Origin: Proteobacteria bacterium 005FR1
GTDB taxonomy: Bacteria; Pseudomonadota; Gammaproteobacteria; Pseudomonadales; Cellvibrionaceae
Assembly (NCBI GenBank): GCA_026192395.1
Contig: WACF01000001.1
Coordinates: 1,732,212 to 1,796,211, forward strand
Direction: 5' to 3'
DNA: 64,000 nt
Positions within the stretch are counted from its first letter, which is position 1. Each line of letters starts with the position of its first letter. The notes beneath the pieces were generated by a model. It saw nothing but the letters and a program-made list of their open reading frames with translations, made no database searches and was not told where the DNA came from. Below, in pieces: positions 34,290-44,780 of this stretch. The translations under genes and the position numbers were made by a program.

Positions 34290-35341
34290 CGTTTCTTAAA
34301 GTCCAGCATGCGCTGCAGCGGAATCATCGCTTTGCGGGCCAGCTCCGGATCCACGTGAATTTCCTGACCACCGTGTTCGAGCACGCGGACCAGGCGCTCG
34401 AGGTCGTTCATTGCCATCCAGGGGCAGTTGGCGCAGCTGCGGCAGCTTGCTCCGCTGCCCGCCGTCGGCGCGATGTAGAACTCCTTGTCCGGACAGGTCT
34501 GCTGCATCTTGTAGAAGATGCCCTGGTCCGTGGCGACGATGAACTGCCGGTTGGGCAGCGTCTTGGCCGCATTGATGAGCTGCGATGTGGAACCCACCAC
34601 GTCCGCGAGTTCCACCACGGAATCCGGGGATTCCGGATGCACCAGTACCGCCGCTTCCGGATAGAGCTGCTTCAGGTCCTCAACACCGCGGGCCTTGAAT
34701 TCCTCGTGTACGATGCAGGCGCCATCCCACAACAGCATGTCGGCACCGGTCTGCTTCTGCACGTAGCTGCCGAGGTGCTTGTCCGGCGCCCAGATGATTT
34801 TCTCGCCCCGACTGTCCAGATAATCGACGACGTCGAGCGCGATACTCGACGTCACAACCCAATCGGCACGAGCTTTGACCGCAGCGGAGGTATTGGCGTA
34901 AACGACTACTGTGCGGTCCGGGTGCTGATCGCAGAACTCGGCAAACTGGTCTGCCGGGCAGCCAATGTCGAGTGAGCAGGTGGCCTCGAGAGTCGGCATC
35001 AGCACGCGCTTCTCGGGGCTGAGAATCTTGGCGGTTTCGCCCATGAATTTCACCCCCGCCACGATCAAGCTGGAGGCGGGATGCTCTTTGCCGAATCGCG
35101 CCATTTCCAGCGAATCGGAAACACAGCCGCCGGTTTCCTCCGCCAGAGCCTGAACCATGGGATCGGTGTAATAATGCGCCACCAGAACGGCGTTCTGGGC
35201 CTTTAACAAAGCCTTTATCCGCTCCTTGTAGGCTTGCACCTGTTCGGGCGTGAAGGTCGCCGCCGGCGAGGTCTGGTCGAGAAATGCCTGCACCAGCGCC
35301 TGAGGGCTTTGCTTCTGTTGGGGTTCTTTTACAAGCGTCAT
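34280..35341 (-). CDS. nadA: Quinolinate synthase
   Basis: A 353-residue [4Fe-4S] enzyme that condenses iminoaspartate with dihydroxyacetone phosphate to quinolinate in NAD synthesis. [18 protein letters not shown] opens the first domain; cluster cysteines are expected in [24 protein letters not shown] and the C-terminal CRSCANCPW. Length is normal. It lies next to tRNA-Lys and the queC/tol region as in pseudomonads. The C-terminal residues RET and the stop codon come from a heptamer repeat array. Confidence 0.95.
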   Translation of the reverse strand: MTLVKEPQQKQSPQALVQAFLDQTSPAATFTPEQVQAYKERIKALLKAQNAVLVAHYYTDPMVQALAEETGGCVSDSLEMARFGKEHPASSLIVAGVKFMGETAKILSPEKRVLMPTLEATCSLDIGCPADQFAEFCDQHPDRTVVVYANTSAAVKARADWVVTSSIALDVVDYLDSRGEKIIWAPDKHLGSYVQKQTGADMLLWDGACIVHEEFKARGVEDLKQLYPEAAVLVHPESPDSVVELADVVGSTSQLINAAKTLPNRQFIVATDQGIFYKMQQTCPDKEFYIAPTAGSGASCRSCANCPWMAMNDLERLVRVLEHGGQEIHVDPELARKAMIPLQRMLDFKKRET

Positions 35342-35556
35342 AGTCGTACTGCCATGCCAGGGGCACCGTTCCTGTCGTTTAGAGACGAACGGGCAATTTT
35401 AACACATGCAGCCCTGATCCCTGGCTACGATCCAGACAGGATTGATCCTCCTGAGCAAATTTCGAGCATATGGCAGCGAAATGGGCCCCGGGTTCCGTTG
35501 AGAAAGGCAAAGAACGTTCTGCTGGAGTGGGTGTTCTGGGCGACGCGGGGAGAAAA

Positions 35557-35632
35557 TGGTGGGTCGTGCTGGATTCGAACCAGCGACCAATTGGTTAAAA
35601 GCCAACTGCTCTACCAACTGAGCTAACGACCC
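35557..35632 (-). tRNA. tRNA-Lys (UUU)
   Basis: The minus strand reads GGGTCGTTAGCTCAGTTGG... with acceptor stem GGGTCGT pairing ACGACCC, D-arm AGCTCAGTTGGTAGAGC, anticodon loop CTTTTAA (anticodon TTT), T-arm GCTGGTTCGAATCCAGC and an encoded CCA. 76 nt. The flanks 35342-35556 and 35633-35822 show no further gene. Confidence 0.97.
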
Positions 35633-35822
35633 TTGGAGAGGCTTTTCGGGGCTTTGGAAGCTGCTGCTGTGCTCCGAAAAGAGGCGCATATAGTAATGAT
35701 TTCAGCTGGAAAGACAAGTGCTTTTTCGCGCTCTCGTTATAAATTTAGAGGGTTTTTATAGGGCGGGAGAAATAAAAGAGCGGAATGCGCAGATTTTCGC
35801 CAACTTTCGCCCTTGTCGGGGC

Positions 35823-36596
35823 TTAGACGTCACTCCGGTAATGGGTGGGATCGGGTACACCTGCCGCCTGGAAACCCGCCCTCCTCAATCGGCAGCTGTC
35901 GCACTTACCACAGGCCCGGCCTTCTTCGTCGGCCTGGTAGCAAGATACTGTAAGGCTGTAGTCCACCCCCAGCTGGAGGCCGCGCTGGATGATCTCAGCC
36001 TTGCTCAGGTCGATCAATGGCGTGCGAATACGCAGCTGGTGGCCCTCTACGCCGGACTTGGTGGCGAGATTCGCCATGCGCTCGAAGGCCTCGATGAAGG
36101 TCGGACGGCAGTCCGGATAGCCGGAGTAATCGACGGCATTCACGCCAATGAAGATGTCCTGGGCGCCCAGAACTTCCGCCCAGCCAAGCGCTATGGACAG
36201 GAAAACCGTGTTGCGGGCGGGAACATAGGTGACGGGAATGCCTTCGCTTTCCTGCTCCGGCACGGCGATCTTGTCGTCAGTCAATGCGGAGCCACCAATC
36301 GATCGCAGATCCAGACCCACCACCTTGTGCTCGGCTGCCCCCAGATCGGCACTGCAGCGGGTTGCAGCGCGAAGTTCAGCGCGATGACGCTGTCCGTAGT
36401 CAAAGCTCAGGGAATAGCAGCGATAGCCTTCATCCTTGGCTATCGCCAGCAAGGTGGTGGAATCGAGACCGCCCGATGTGAGCACGACGGCTCGCTTGCC
36501 GGACTTTTCTCCCGACGGCCCTTCTCTGCCGGGCTGGCCAACGTCGCCCTCTTTGTTACGCGGCTGGTGCTTGCCAGACTGATCATTGCCGGACAC
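35823..36596 (-). CDS. queC: 7-cyano-7-deazaguanine synthase
   Basis: A 257-residue enzyme making preQ0 from 7-carboxy-7-deazaguanine with ATP and ammonia, for queuosine tRNA modification. The PP-loop SGGLDSTT is near the N-terminus, [10 protein letters not shown] and [13 protein letters not shown] follow, and the zinc site is Cys-rich ([16 protein letters not shown]). The GTG at 36596 is chosen because TGAGGAG lies five bases upstream; longer versions have no signal. Its pathway partner queE is 4 kb away, separated by three unrelated genes. Confidence 0.93.
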   Translation of the reverse strand: MSGNDQSGKHQPRNKEGDVGQPGREGPSGEKSGKRAVVLTSGGLDSTTLLAIAKDEGYRCYSLSFDYGQRHRAELRAATRCSADLGAAEHKVVGLDLRSIGGSALTDDKIAVPEQESEGIPVTYVPARNTVFLSIALGWAEVLGAQDIFIGVNAVDYSGYPDCRPTFIEAFERMANLATKSGVEGHQLRIRTPLIDLSKAEIIQRGLQLGVDYSLTVSCYQADEEGRACGKCDSCRLRRAGFQAAGVPDPTHYRSDV

Positions 36597-36638
36597 GTGA
36601 CTCCTCAATGGCCGCGCGGGGCCCGCTTGCAAAGGGCG

Positions 36639-37634
36639 CTATTGTACCGCCCCCGCGGCCTGAACGCGAAAGCCCGGTAGCGGCAGCGTGAAGGGATGGT
36701 CAACAAGGCGCTCCGATACTTCCCAGAGCTGCGCGGCCGCCTCCGGATCCCTCGCGTGGGCATGCACGCCTCTCGACTCGTTTCCATCGGTGGCCGGCTC
36801 GGCCAGTTGGCAGTCCTCACAGTAGGCGCCCCCCAGGTGCAGCAAATCCCGCGATGTAGCAGCCCATATCGCGGTAGCAGCGCCCTGAGCCGGGGTCTTG
36901 AAACCCTTGCGGGTCACGCCCTTGTCGTCGAGCCCGCCAAGGGCCTGCATTTCCTCTTGCCTCTTGTAGCACTGCAGATTGCTCAAGATCGCTCCCGGAT
37001 GAACGGAAAAAGCGAGACCGCCGCAGGTCCGCAGTCGTTCATTGAGTGCAAAGGCAAACAGCGCGTTGGCCGATTTGGATTGCGCGTAGGCGACCCACTT
37101 ATCGTAGGGGCGTGAATCGAAGTGGATGTCTTCGAAGTGAACCGGCGACAGGCGATGGGCAAGCGAGCTAAGTGTAACCACTCGGCAGCTGGCGCTGGCG
37201 GCGAGCGCCGGAGCCAGTGCTGCGGTGAGGAGAAAGTGACCGAGATGATTGACGGCAAAATGGAGCTCGTAACCCTGGACGGTGCGGGCGAGCGGGGATG
37301 CCATTATCCCGGCATTGTTGATCAAGATCTCGAGTCGGGGATACTCGGTCATGAAGTTGTCCGCGAAGCGACGAACACTATCGAAATCGGCCAGGTCCAT
37401 CTCATATATACGGACTTTGGAATTCCCCGTGTCAGTAATCAGGTGATCGGCTATCGCCGATCCATATTCGATATTGCGCGTTGGCAGGATCACCTCGGCA
37501 CCTGCAGCGGCGAGTGCGCGCGCCATTTCCTTGCCAATGCCTGAGGTGCCCCCGGTGACGATGGCCGTTTTACCCGACAGGTCCTGGTGCTTAATGATTT
37601 CCAGGGCAGTACTGCTGCGACCGAACTGTGACAT
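36639..37634 (-). CDS. Short-chain dehydrogenase (retinol-dehydrogenase/WWOX-like)
   Basis: A 331-residue extended short-chain dehydrogenase. VTGGTSGIG is the cofactor loop, PTRN after beta-2 favours NADP, LINNAGIMA, VTLSSLAH and YAQSKSANALF hold the catalytic residues. The HPGAILSNL stretch and the length resemble the retinol-dehydrogenase/WW-domain-oxidoreductase-like group. Substrate unknown. It is the first of three accessory genes between queC and queE. Confidence 0.85.
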   Translation of the reverse strand: MSQFGRSSTALEIIKHQDLSGKTAIVTGGTSGIGKEMARALAAAGAEVILPTRNIEYGSAIADHLITDTGNSKVRIYEMDLADFDSVRRFADNFMTEYPRLEILINNAGIMASPLARTVQGYELHFAVNHLGHFLLTAALAPALAASASCRVVTLSSLAHRLSPVHFEDIHFDSRPYDKWVAYAQSKSANALFAFALNERLRTCGGLAFSVHPGAILSNLQCYKRQEEMQALGGLDDKGVTRKGFKTPAQGAATAIWAATSRDLLHLGGAYCEDCQLAEPATDGNESRGVHAHARDPEAAAQLWEVSERLVDHPFTLPLPGFRVQAAGAVQ

Positions 37635-37727
37635 AAGCGTTTCTCCTTAAAAGCTTATCCGGTCCGACGCAGCGATGCTGCTGCGACCGCTCGGACGTTG
37701 GCTTCAGTCGATCTCAATCTATCAAGC

Positions 37728-38546
37728 CTACTCTTGTGGTTCTCTATAGATGTGCAGATCCCGCTGCGGGAAAGGGATGCTGATCCCGTTGGCGTCGAAG
37801 GTAAGTTTCACCTTTTCGAGGATGTCGCAACGCGCCGCCAGCCAATCTTCTTTTTTAACCCAGGGTCTTGCGATCAGGTTCACACTGCTATCTGCAAGAT
37901 CACCAAGGTGCACAAAAGGTTCCGGCTCGGCGAGTACGCGCGCATCATCCGCTAGTATTTTCCGGATAATGTCCTTGGCTAGTTTGATGTCATCCTGATA
38001 GCCGATACCAAACACCAGGTCGATGCGCCGTGTATCCAGCGCCGAATAGTTGGTGATGTTGTTCTCGTAAATCGATCCGTTGGGAATCGTCACCAATTTG
38101 TTGTCGGGCGTGTTCATGATGGTGCTGAAAATGCGGATCTCTCTGATTACCCCGGCAGTTCCGGCAGCCTCCACATAATCGCCCACCTTAAAGGGCTTGA
38201 AGAAAATCAACATGACACCGGCAGCGAAATTGCCCAAGGATTTTTGCAAGGCGAGACCGATGGCCAGACCGGCCGCACCAATTAGCGCCACCAGCGAGGT
38301 TGTGTCGACGCCCAGCTGATCGATGGCAGCGATGAACACAACCAGCACCAGCAGGCCAGTGAGGATCGAGCCAATGAAATTTATCAGCATCGGATCTGTT
38401 TTCGCTCTGCCCATCACCGCCCTGGCTATACGCACTACAATTCCCACCAGTATTCGGCCGAGAACCAATATGAGAATGGCGAGACCAATATTGATCAACC
38501 AAGGCAGTGCGTAAAGCTCAATCAACTCTTGAATGTCGATAGACAT
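37728..38546 (-). CDS. mscS: Small-conductance mechanosensitive channel (MscS family)
   Basis: A 272-residue MscS-type channel with three membrane segments (about 18-42, 58-80, 88-112). The pore helix and following motif AAGLAIGLALQKSLGNFAAGVMLIF and FKVGDYVEAAG are diagnostic. The C-terminal cytosolic vestibule ends at RDLHIYRE, close to the E. coli MscS length. It releases solutes during hypo-osmotic shock. Confidence 0.92.
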   Translation of the reverse strand: MSIDIQELIELYALPWLINIGLAILILVLGRILVGIVVRIARAVMGRAKTDPMLINFIGSILTGLLVLVVFIAAIDQLGVDTTSLVALIGAAGLAIGLALQKSLGNFAAGVMLIFFKPFKVGDYVEAAGTAGVIREIRIFSTIMNTPDNKLVTIPNGSIYENNITNYSALDTRRIDLVFGIGYQDDIKLAKDIIRKILADDARVLAEPEPFVHLGDLADSSVNLIARPWVKKEDWLAARCDILEKVKLTFDANGISIPFPQRDLHIYREPQE

Positions 38547-38860
38547 TAATCATTTCTCCCGGCATTGAAGTGAACATCTCAGAAGCGCGGCATTCTAGCA
38601 AACGCCACGAGCGATCACTTTTTCACCGTTTGTATCTAAAGCTGTGCGTAGAACGACAACACAAGCCCTGCTTTTCTCCCGGGCGCAGGCGCTTACGACT
38701 GAACCGAGCGAATGGACCATCAGTCAGAATGTGCTGAATGGAAAGCGGTACTGCGATAAGCTTGCTGGCCGGCAGACTGCCTCCTTCGCGCCAAAGGCTG
38801 CGCTGCTGGCCGCACCGAGAGAAAACCAAAACGAAAAGGATTCTTACAAAAGGGGGTTAC
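38547..38860. other. Intergenic region, no gene seen
   Basis: A 314-bp gap between divergent mscS and the esterase gene. It must contain both promoters; I see no repeat, RNA or confident promoter pair. Confidence 0.4.
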
Positions 38861-40462
38861 ATGAACGGAAAACTGAAACCGACTTTGCTGTCTCTGCTAC
38901 TGTCCTCGCCCATGTCATTTCTGTCTGCAGCGGAAATGCCGATTCCCACAGCGGTGGTGGACACCACCAGCGGCCCCGTGCAGGGCCTTGTCGTGGACGA
39001 CATTCATACCTTCAAGGGACTGCGCTATGCGGCTCCACCAATCGGCGAATTGCGATTTATGCCGCCACAGCGACCGAAGAAGTCCACCGCGCGTATCGAC
39101 GCCACGGACTTTGGTGCCCCTTGCATGCAAATGGCTTCGGGCTCAACGGCGGTACCCACCAGCGACTTCGGACTGCAGCTGAAAACGGTGTTCCCGACCC
39201 CGACGGAAATGAAACGTGACAACGAAGACTGTCTGTTTCTGAACGTATGGACTCCCGCCACGGACAAGGGCAAACGCCCGGTCATGGTCTGGTTTCACGG
39301 CGGGGGCTACGCCTACGGTTCCGGAGCCTGGCCCGTTTACGATGGCGAAAACCTCGCCCGCCGAGGTGACGCGGTCGTGGTCACCGTCAACCACCGTCTG
39401 AATGTATTCGGCTATCTGCATTTGGCCGAACTGCTCGGTGAGGACTACGCCAGCTCCGGCAACGTCGGCATGATGGATTTGGTGATGTCACTGCAATGGG
39501 TTAAGGACAACATCGAACGATTCGGCGGCGATCCGAACAATGTGACCATCATGGGGGAATCTGGCGGCGGCTCGAAAGTCAGCCACTTGCTGGCGATGCC
39601 CTCGGCCGACGGGCTCTTCCACAAGGCTATCATTCAGAGCGGACCCGGGCTGACCAGTACGCCGCAAGAACAGGCTACCGCCAACGCCAAAAAAGTGCTG
39701 GCGCAACTGGACATCGAGGACGCGAAGAAGCAGCGGGAGAAATTGCAGCTGATTCCCGCCGAGGATTTGCTCGCGGCTGCTGCCACCGCCGATGCGATGC
39801 GATTCGGTCCGGTTGTCGACGGTAAAGTGCTGCCCCGCCATCCCTTCACTCCCGACGCGCCAGAACAGTCGGCGGAAATTCCCATTTTGATCGGCACCAA
39901 CAAGGACGAAATGACCATCTTCCAGGCTTCTGAGCCGTGGTTCGGCAACTTCACCGAAGAGCAACTGATTGAGTATGCCGCCAAGGTGCCGAAGGGCAAG
40001 GCTTTGTTGTCGGAGCTGCGGCGCATTTACCCGGACTATTCGCCCACCCATCTGCGCAGTGCGATCGATTCGATTCGCTTCACCTTCGGATCGCAGATTC
40101 TGGCGGAACGAAAAGCTGCTCAGAAGGCGGCGCCGGTCTACATGTATTTCCTGACCTGGGAAACGCCGGTAAGCAACGGCATTTTCAAGTCTCCTCACAC
40201 GCTGGATATGCCGTTAATGTTTGATAACGTCGAGAAGTCAGTCGCACTGGTAGGTACAGGACTGGAAGCACAGGAGATGGCTGACCTGATGAGCGAGGCG
40301 TGGATATCCTTCGCCCGGTCAGGAAATCCGAATACCAAGGATCTGCCGAAGTGGACGCCCTACTCCGCCGACGAGCGCGCGACCATGATTTTCGACTTGC
40401 CGCCGAAAATGGTTAAAGACCCCAACGGGGCGATTCGACGGATTATGATGGGAGGAGGTTAG
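38861..40462 (+). CDS. Secreted type-B carboxylesterase
   Basis: A 533-residue alpha/beta-hydrolase of the carboxylesterase type-B (cholinesterase-like) family. A signal peptide ends near FLSAAEM, so it is exported. Signatures: FKGLRYAAPP, NEDCLFLNVWTP (type-B signature 2), oxyanion hole HGGG (146-149) and GESGGG with nucleophile Ser234. Catalytic Asp/Glu lies near TNKDEMT and the His near SPHTLDMPL. Start at 38861 follows AAAAGGGGG and gives the signal peptide. The only plus-strand gene in the core block; it may be an insertion between queE and queC. Confidence 0.88.
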   Translation: MNGKLKPTLLSLLLSSPMSFLSAAEMPIPTAVVDTTSGPVQGLVVDDIHTFKGLRYAAPPIGELRFMPPQRPKKSTARIDATDFGAPCMQMASGSTAVPTSDFGLQLKTVFPTPTEMKRDNEDCLFLNVWTPATDKGKRPVMVWFHGGGYAYGSGAWPVYDGENLARRGDAVVVTVNHRLNVFGYLHLAELLGEDYASSGNVGMMDLVMSLQWVKDNIERFGGDPNNVTIMGESGGGSKVSHLLAMPSADGLFHKAIIQSGPGLTSTPQEQATANAKKVLAQLDIEDAKKQREKLQLIPAEDLLAAAATADAMRFGPVVDGKVLPRHPFTPDAPEQSAEIPILIGTNKDEMTIFQASEPWFGNFTEEQLIEYAAKVPKGKALLSELRRIYPDYSPTHLRSAIDSIRFTFGSQILAERKAAQKAAPVYMYFLTWETPVSNGIFKSPHTLDMPLMFDNVEKSVALVGTGLEAQEMADLMSEAWISFARSGNPNTKDLPKWTPYSADERATMIFDLPPKMVKDPNGAIRRIMMGGG

Positions 40463-40529
40463 GGCTTGTGCCCGCCGGACACGGATGTACCGGCGGGACA
40501 GCTCCTCGCACGGGAAGCCGGTGAGCGCA

Positions 40530-41180
40530 TCAATGCCCCGGCTCGTCTCCCCATAGCAGCTTGTGCTGTTGCAGTTGGAAACGCACTGGCAAGTTGTCGG
40601 CGATAATCCACTCGGCGAGTTCTCTTGAGCTCTGCTGACCGAAGCTCGGAGAGAACAGGACCTCACCCGCTCGCGCGACCAACTGCAATTCCTCCATCTT
40701 GAAGCGCGCCCATTCGTAGTCTTCACGACTGCAGATCACAAACTTGACCTGATCATTGGAAGTAAGCAAGGGAATGTTGTCGTAGAGGTTCCGGGAGACT
40801 TCTCCGGAGCCCGGCGTTTTGAGGTCGAGAACCTTGCTCACGCGCACATCCACTTTATCCACGGGCATCGCCCCGCTGGTCTCGAGGCTGACCTGGTAGC
40901 CTGAGTCGCACAAGGCGCTGAGCAAGGGAATGCAGTTGGGCTGGGCAAGAGGCTCGCCGCCGGTCACACAGACGTAGCGCGGATTAGAACTGGCGACAAC
41001 CTCCAGGATTTCCCCGAGGCCGCGAATCTCACCGCCATGGAAGGCATACTCGGTATCACAGTACTGGCAGCGAAGCGGACAGCCGGTGAGGCGCACGAAG
41101 ACCGTAGGCAGGCCCACTGTGCGGGACTCGCCCTGGAGGGAGTAGAAAATCTCGGTGATTCGCAGAGTGGCGTCAGACAT
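40530..41180 (-). CDS. queE: 7-carboxy-7-deazaguanine synthase
   Basis: A 216-residue radical-SAM enzyme that rearranges carboxy-tetrahydropterin to 7-carboxy-7-deazaguanine in queuosine synthesis. The start ITEIFYSLQGES and VFVRLTGCPLRCQYCDT (cluster-binding C-x3-C-x2-C) and VTGGEPLAQ are the family hallmarks. ATG at 41180 begins the conserved region, though no strong Shine-Dalgarno is seen; a TTG six codons earlier is an alternative. Follows cpoB on the same strand. Confidence 0.92.
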   Translation of the reverse strand: MSDATLRITEIFYSLQGESRTVGLPTVFVRLTGCPLRCQYCDTEYAFHGGEIRGLGEILEVVASSNPRYVCVTGGEPLAQPNCIPLLSALCDSGYQVSLETSGAMPVDKVDVRVSKVLDLKTPGSGEVSRNLYDNIPLLTSNDQVKFVICSREDYEWARFKMEELQLVARAGEVLFSPSFGQQSSRELAEWIIADNLPVRFQLQQHKLLWGDEPGH

Positions 41181-41245
41181 GGTTGGGGCTGTGCCCAATC
41201 TAAAGAGAAACGAAGGTGAAGCGAGTTACCGGTTTGACAACTCGC

Positions 41246-42085
41246 CTAGCGGAAATTCTGTTGGAGGAAATTTCGGGCCAGCGGCGCAACGTCGCTATTG
41301 CTGTTCGCGACTTTCTCCAGAAGGGTTCTGGCCCGCGCCTGATCGCCCAGCCGGAAGTACACCTGGCCGAGCTTGTAACGCGCTTCGGGGGCCTTGTTAT
41401 GGTCGGGATAGCCCTCCACGACCCGAGTAAAAGCCTGACGCGCCTCTTCCATCTTGCCCTGGACGAAATAGATCTGACCGAGCCAGTAGTGCGCGTTGGC
41501 GGCGTAGCGCCCATCGGGATACTGCCGCAGGTGCTGATTCAATGCCGTAATAGCCTGGTCGAAGGCCTGCTGCTTGGTGGCGAGGTCCACCGCTGCGCTG
41601 TAACTGGCGAACTCGGAATCCGCAGCATTTCCAGCGGGAGCGGCCGGCGCTTGGGCGGTAGTCCCGATGTTGCCATTGGCGTTGGCACTGCCGCTGGCCG
41701 GTGCCGCCGAAGTAGCCGCGCTGCCGGACCTGCTCAGCTCGCTGATACGCCTATCGAGGTCTACGTAATCGTCCATCCGCTGCTGCTTGAGTTGCTGCAG
41801 TTGATAGGCTTGCTCTTCCACCTGTCCACGCAGGGTCTGCACTTCCTGCTGCAGGATCTGCAGCTGATAGAAGAGCTCGCCCATCATGTCGCTACTGCCG
41901 TTACCCGCCGTAGCAGCGTTCGGGTTGCGATCGTTGTTTGCGGTCGCGCGAGGCTGGCCGATGGCGCGGATCGGAGAGGATTCAATCACCTCGACCTGTG
42001 CCAGCTGTAGTTGCTCGGCACTCGCGGTGAGCGGGAGGAAAAGCACCGCCGCCAAACCGGCGGCGGTGATCAGAGGACATTTCAT
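41246..42085 (-). CDS. cpoB: Tol-Pal coordinator CpoB (YbgF)
   Basis: A 279-residue periplasmic protein (signal peptide ending LTASA). An N-terminal coiled coil for trimerisation (about 65-120: ELFYQLQILQQEVQTLRGQVEE...) leads through an Ala/Gly-rich linker to three TPR repeats (about 155-275) with FASYSAAVDL, AHYWLGQIYF and ARYKLGQVYF. It couples outer-membrane constriction to peptidoglycan synthesis by contacting TolA and PBP1B. Last gene of the tol-pal operon, 43 bases after pal. Confidence 0.93.
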   Translation of the reverse strand: MKCPLITAAGLAAVLFLPLTASAEQLQLAQVEVIESSPIRAIGQPRATANNDRNPNAATAGNGSSDMMGELFYQLQILQQEVQTLRGQVEEQAYQLQQLKQQRMDDYVDLDRRISELSRSGSAATSAAPASGSANANGNIGTTAQAPAAPAGNAADSEFASYSAAVDLATKQQAFDQAITALNQHLRQYPDGRYAANAHYWLGQIYFVQGKMEEARQAFTRVVEGYPDHNKAPEARYKLGQVYFRLGDQARARTLLEKVANSNSDVAPLARNFLQQNFR

Positions 42086-42128
42086 TGGCGTTTTAATCGG
42101 GCTTTATGGCCTTGTATGAAGCCGGAGT

Positions 42129-42638
42129 TTAGTCGAGCTCGACGCGGCGGTTTTGAGACCAGGCAGATTCATTGCTGCCCATGCGCGCCGGGCGCTCTTC
42201 GCCATAGCTTACAACTTCGATCCGAGCACGCGGTACACCTTGCAGGACCAGGAAATCCGCAACAGCGTTGGCTCGACGCTCACCTAGCGCCATGTTGTAT
42301 TCGCGACTACCGCGCTCGTCAGCATGGCCTTCCAGACGAACGGCGTCGGAGTTGCTCTTGAATCGCTCTGCGTGGGCAGTAAGGGCAGCACGTGCTTCCG
42401 GCTTGAGGATTGAAGAATCGAAGTCGAAGTAGAATACGCGATCCAGCTGGACTTCTTCCTGCTGCTGCGAGGGGGTTACGCCGCGATTACCGGCTGCGCC
42501 GACTCGACCCTGATCCTGCTGCTGGGTAGTTTGATCTTGCTGATCAGCCATATCTTCTTCAGATGTGGTTGCACAACCAGCCATCAGCAATAGCGCACAA
42601 GCTAGGCCCGTAATTTGTTTGAACGAATTGTTGACCAT
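42129..42638 (-). CDS. pal: Peptidoglycan-associated lipoprotein
   Basis: A 169-residue outer-membrane lipoprotein with lipobox LLMAGC, a Gln-rich linker and a C-terminal OmpA-like peptidoglycan-binding domain (VFYFDFDSSILKPEAR, LEGHADERGSREYNMALGERRANAV). It binds TolB and the cell wall. Start at 42638 gives a lipoprotein signal of normal length; a GTG six codons upstream is possible. Upstream neighbour is tolB. Confidence 0.95.
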   Translation of the reverse strand: MVNNSFKQITGLACALLLMAGCATTSEEDMADQQDQTTQQQDQGRVGAAGNRGVTPSQQQEEVQLDRVFYFDFDSSILKPEARAALTAHAERFKSNSDAVRLEGHADERGSREYNMALGERRANAVADFLVLQGVPRARIEVVSYGEERPARMGSNESAWSQNRRVELD

Positions 42639-42707
42639 TTCTAACTTTACTCCCACATGTGATTTAAACGTACAACACTAACTAAAAACTACCAAACAAT
42701 CAAAAGC

Positions 42708-44000
42708 TTAGTTCCTGAAAGGAGACCAGGCAGGTTCCCTTACATCTCCTTGCTTGGAAGGCAGATCGAAAGTGGTAGCTGCATCCATAGATACCGCTGC
42801 CAGGATGCCCTTGCCCTGGCGATTCTTGGTCGCATACATGAGCATGGCCCCGTTGGGAGCAACTGTCGGTGATTCATCCAAGCCGACCTGTGTTTGTGTC
42901 AGCACTCGAATGTTGCCGGTCTTGAATTCCTGAAAAGCGATATGATCTCTACCGCCTTCATCCCGATGAATAAAGACGAAGCCTTTGCCATCTGGCGTAA
43001 CCACTGGCTTGGCATTATATGGACCAACAAAGGTTAAGCGTTCCGGACGCCCGCTGGCAAGTGTTACTTGATAAATTTGTGGCTTTGCGCCGCGATTTGA
43101 GGTAAAGAGAATCGCTTTTCCATCCGCCGTCCAGCTCGGTTCATGATCAATCGCGTAGTGATCGGTTACCCTGCGCAACTCCTTCGTTTGTACGTCTACC
43201 GTATAAATCTCAGGGTTGCCGTCTTTCGACAATGTGATTGCCAACTTGCGGCCATCCGGTGACCAGGCGGGTGCACCGTTCAGGCCTTCGAAATTGGTGA
43301 TCTGCTGGCGGCTGCCGGTGGCGACTTCCTGTACATAGATCGCCGGTCGGGTGGTTTCGAAAGAAACGTAGGCGATGTAACGCCCGTCTGGAGACCAGGA
43401 AGGCGAAAGAATAGGCTCACCCGGACGGGACTCCTTCAGCAGGCGGGGACGCGCGCCGTCAGCGTCCGCCATCATAAGCCGGTAGATTTCACCGAGCTGT
43501 TCCACATAGGCGATTCGCGTGGAGAAAACGCCCCTGATTCCGGTGATGCGCTGATAGATTTGATCGCTCATGTAATGAGCGAGATCGCGCAGTTGATCCC
43601 GCGCTCCGTCCACCGCCAAATCCAGCACCTTGCGCTCGTTGAAAACGTCGAACATCTCAAATTCGAGGTGATAGCCGCCTTGCGCATTCTGGCTCACATT
43701 GCTGATCACCAGATATTCAGCTTTCAGAATCCGCCAATCACGGTAGAACACTTCCGACGCTTTGGAGGGAGACGAGAGCATGTCCCGCTGCGGAATGGGC
43801 CGGAACTGCCCACTGCGCCGCAAGTCGGCCGCAACGATATCGTTGATGCTCTCCTCGAGCGCAGCCGTACCGTTCCAGCCGGTGGGGACGATGGCGATCG
43901 GCGTTGGGTTATCCACTCCAGAGGTGATTTCAATAATCAGCTCTGCGCGTAATGGGCTGCTGGCCAGCAGCAGAACCAGTATGAAGAGTATTCGTTTCAT
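42708..44000 (-). CDS. tolB: Tol-Pal system protein TolB
   Basis: A 430-residue periplasmic protein: signal peptide ending SSPLRA, an N-terminal alpha/beta domain (about 20-155) and a six-bladed propeller with repeated [12 protein letters not shown] and GKGF-type blades. It binds Pal and TolA. Its ATG overlaps the tolA stop by four bases, implying translational coupling. Length matches the family. Confidence 0.96.
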   Translation of the reverse strand: MKRILFILVLLLASSPLRAELIIEITSGVDNPTPIAIVPTGWNGTAALEESINDIVAADLRRSGQFRPIPQRDMLSSPSKASEVFYRDWRILKAEYLVISNVSQNAQGGYHLEFEMFDVFNERKVLDLAVDGARDQLRDLAHYMSDQIYQRITGIRGVFSTRIAYVEQLGEIYRLMMADADGARPRLLKESRPGEPILSPSWSPDGRYIAYVSFETTRPAIYVQEVATGSRQQITNFEGLNGAPAWSPDGRKLAITLSKDGNPEIYTVDVQTKELRRVTDHYAIDHEPSWTADGKAILFTSNRGAKPQIYQVTLASGRPERLTFVGPYNAKPVVTPDGKGFVFIHRDEGGRDHIAFQEFKTGNIRVLTQTQVGLDESPTVAPNGAMLMYATKNRQGKGILAAVSMDAATTFDLPSKQGDVREPAWSPFRN

Positions 44001-44779
44001 TGCCGTAAATCCTCGGGGCTGAACACCAATGTCAGTTGCCGGAAATATTGTTCGAATACCGGGCCGGGTACTTTCTGCAGCTCAGGGAACTGCTCCGCTT
44101 TCCAGACCGCCTGTTCGGCGGATCGATCGAATGCGCTGTTGCCGCTGCTCTTGACCACACTCACGCTCACGATGCGACCAGTTGGGACCAGTTGGATTTT
44201 CAACTCAGTCTTCATTCCGTTTCTCGCCGAAGGCGGACGGCTCCACTGGCTTTCGATACGATCAGAAATCAGGGCGGTATAGCTTTGGGCGATCGACGCA
44301 TTCTCCTGCGCCTGCAGACGGGAGCGCTCGGCGTCCAGTTCCTGGGCCAAGGCTTCCTGCATCCGACGCTGCTCGGCTTCTCTTTGTTCCTGCGCCTTGC
44401 GCTCAGCCGCCTCCCGGGCCAGCCGCTCCTTCTCTTTGCGTTCGCGTTCTTTGCGCTCCTGCTCCTTGCGCTTGCGTTCCGCCTCCTGCTTTCGCTTCTG
44501 TTCGGCCACTCGCCGCGCCTCTTCTTCCCGGCGCTGCCTTTCGGCCTCGGCGCGGCGCGCCTGAACGTCGATAACCTTGGGTTCCGGCTCGGGCGGTGCC
44601 GCCTTGGGAGCCGCGGCTTCGATCTGGACGATCTTGGCTTCGATATAGCGCGGCTTGCTCACCCGCTTCTCTTCGGACGTCGCCTGCCAGCCCCAAAAGG
44701 CGACGATGGCCAGCACCAGATGCAAGCCGATGCTGATGATCGCGGGAAGCGTATAAGAGGTGGGACTCAGGAATTTCAT
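43997..44779 (-). CDS. tolA: Tol-Pal system protein TolA
   Basis: A 260-residue inner-membrane protein: one N-terminal membrane helix (about 10-34), a long charged helix rich in Lys, Arg, Glu and Ala (about 60-165) crossing the periplasm, and a small C-terminal domain ending [17 protein letters not shown] that meets TolB and Pal. Start at 44779 lies one base after the tolR stop; an upstream in-frame codon at 44803 would overlap tolR. The central helix is shorter than in E. coli TolA. Confidence 0.94.
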   Translation of the reverse strand: MKFLSPTSYTLPAIISIGLHLVLAIVAFWGWQATSEEKRVSKPRYIEAKIVQIEAAAPKAAPPEPEPKVIDVQARRAEAERQRREEEARRVAEQKRKQEAERKRKEQERKERERKEKERLAREAAERKAQEQREAEQRRMQEALAQELDAERSRLQAQENASIAQSYTALISDRIESQWSRPPSARNGMKTELKIQLVPTGRIVSVSVVKSSGNSAFDRSAEQAVWKAEQFPELQKVPGPVFEQYFRQLTLVFSPEDLRQ

Positions 44780-44780
44780 G

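Noticed and set aside
35399..35689. Open frame across tRNA-Lys
   Set aside because: It reads through the tRNA and has no ribosome site; typical artefact.
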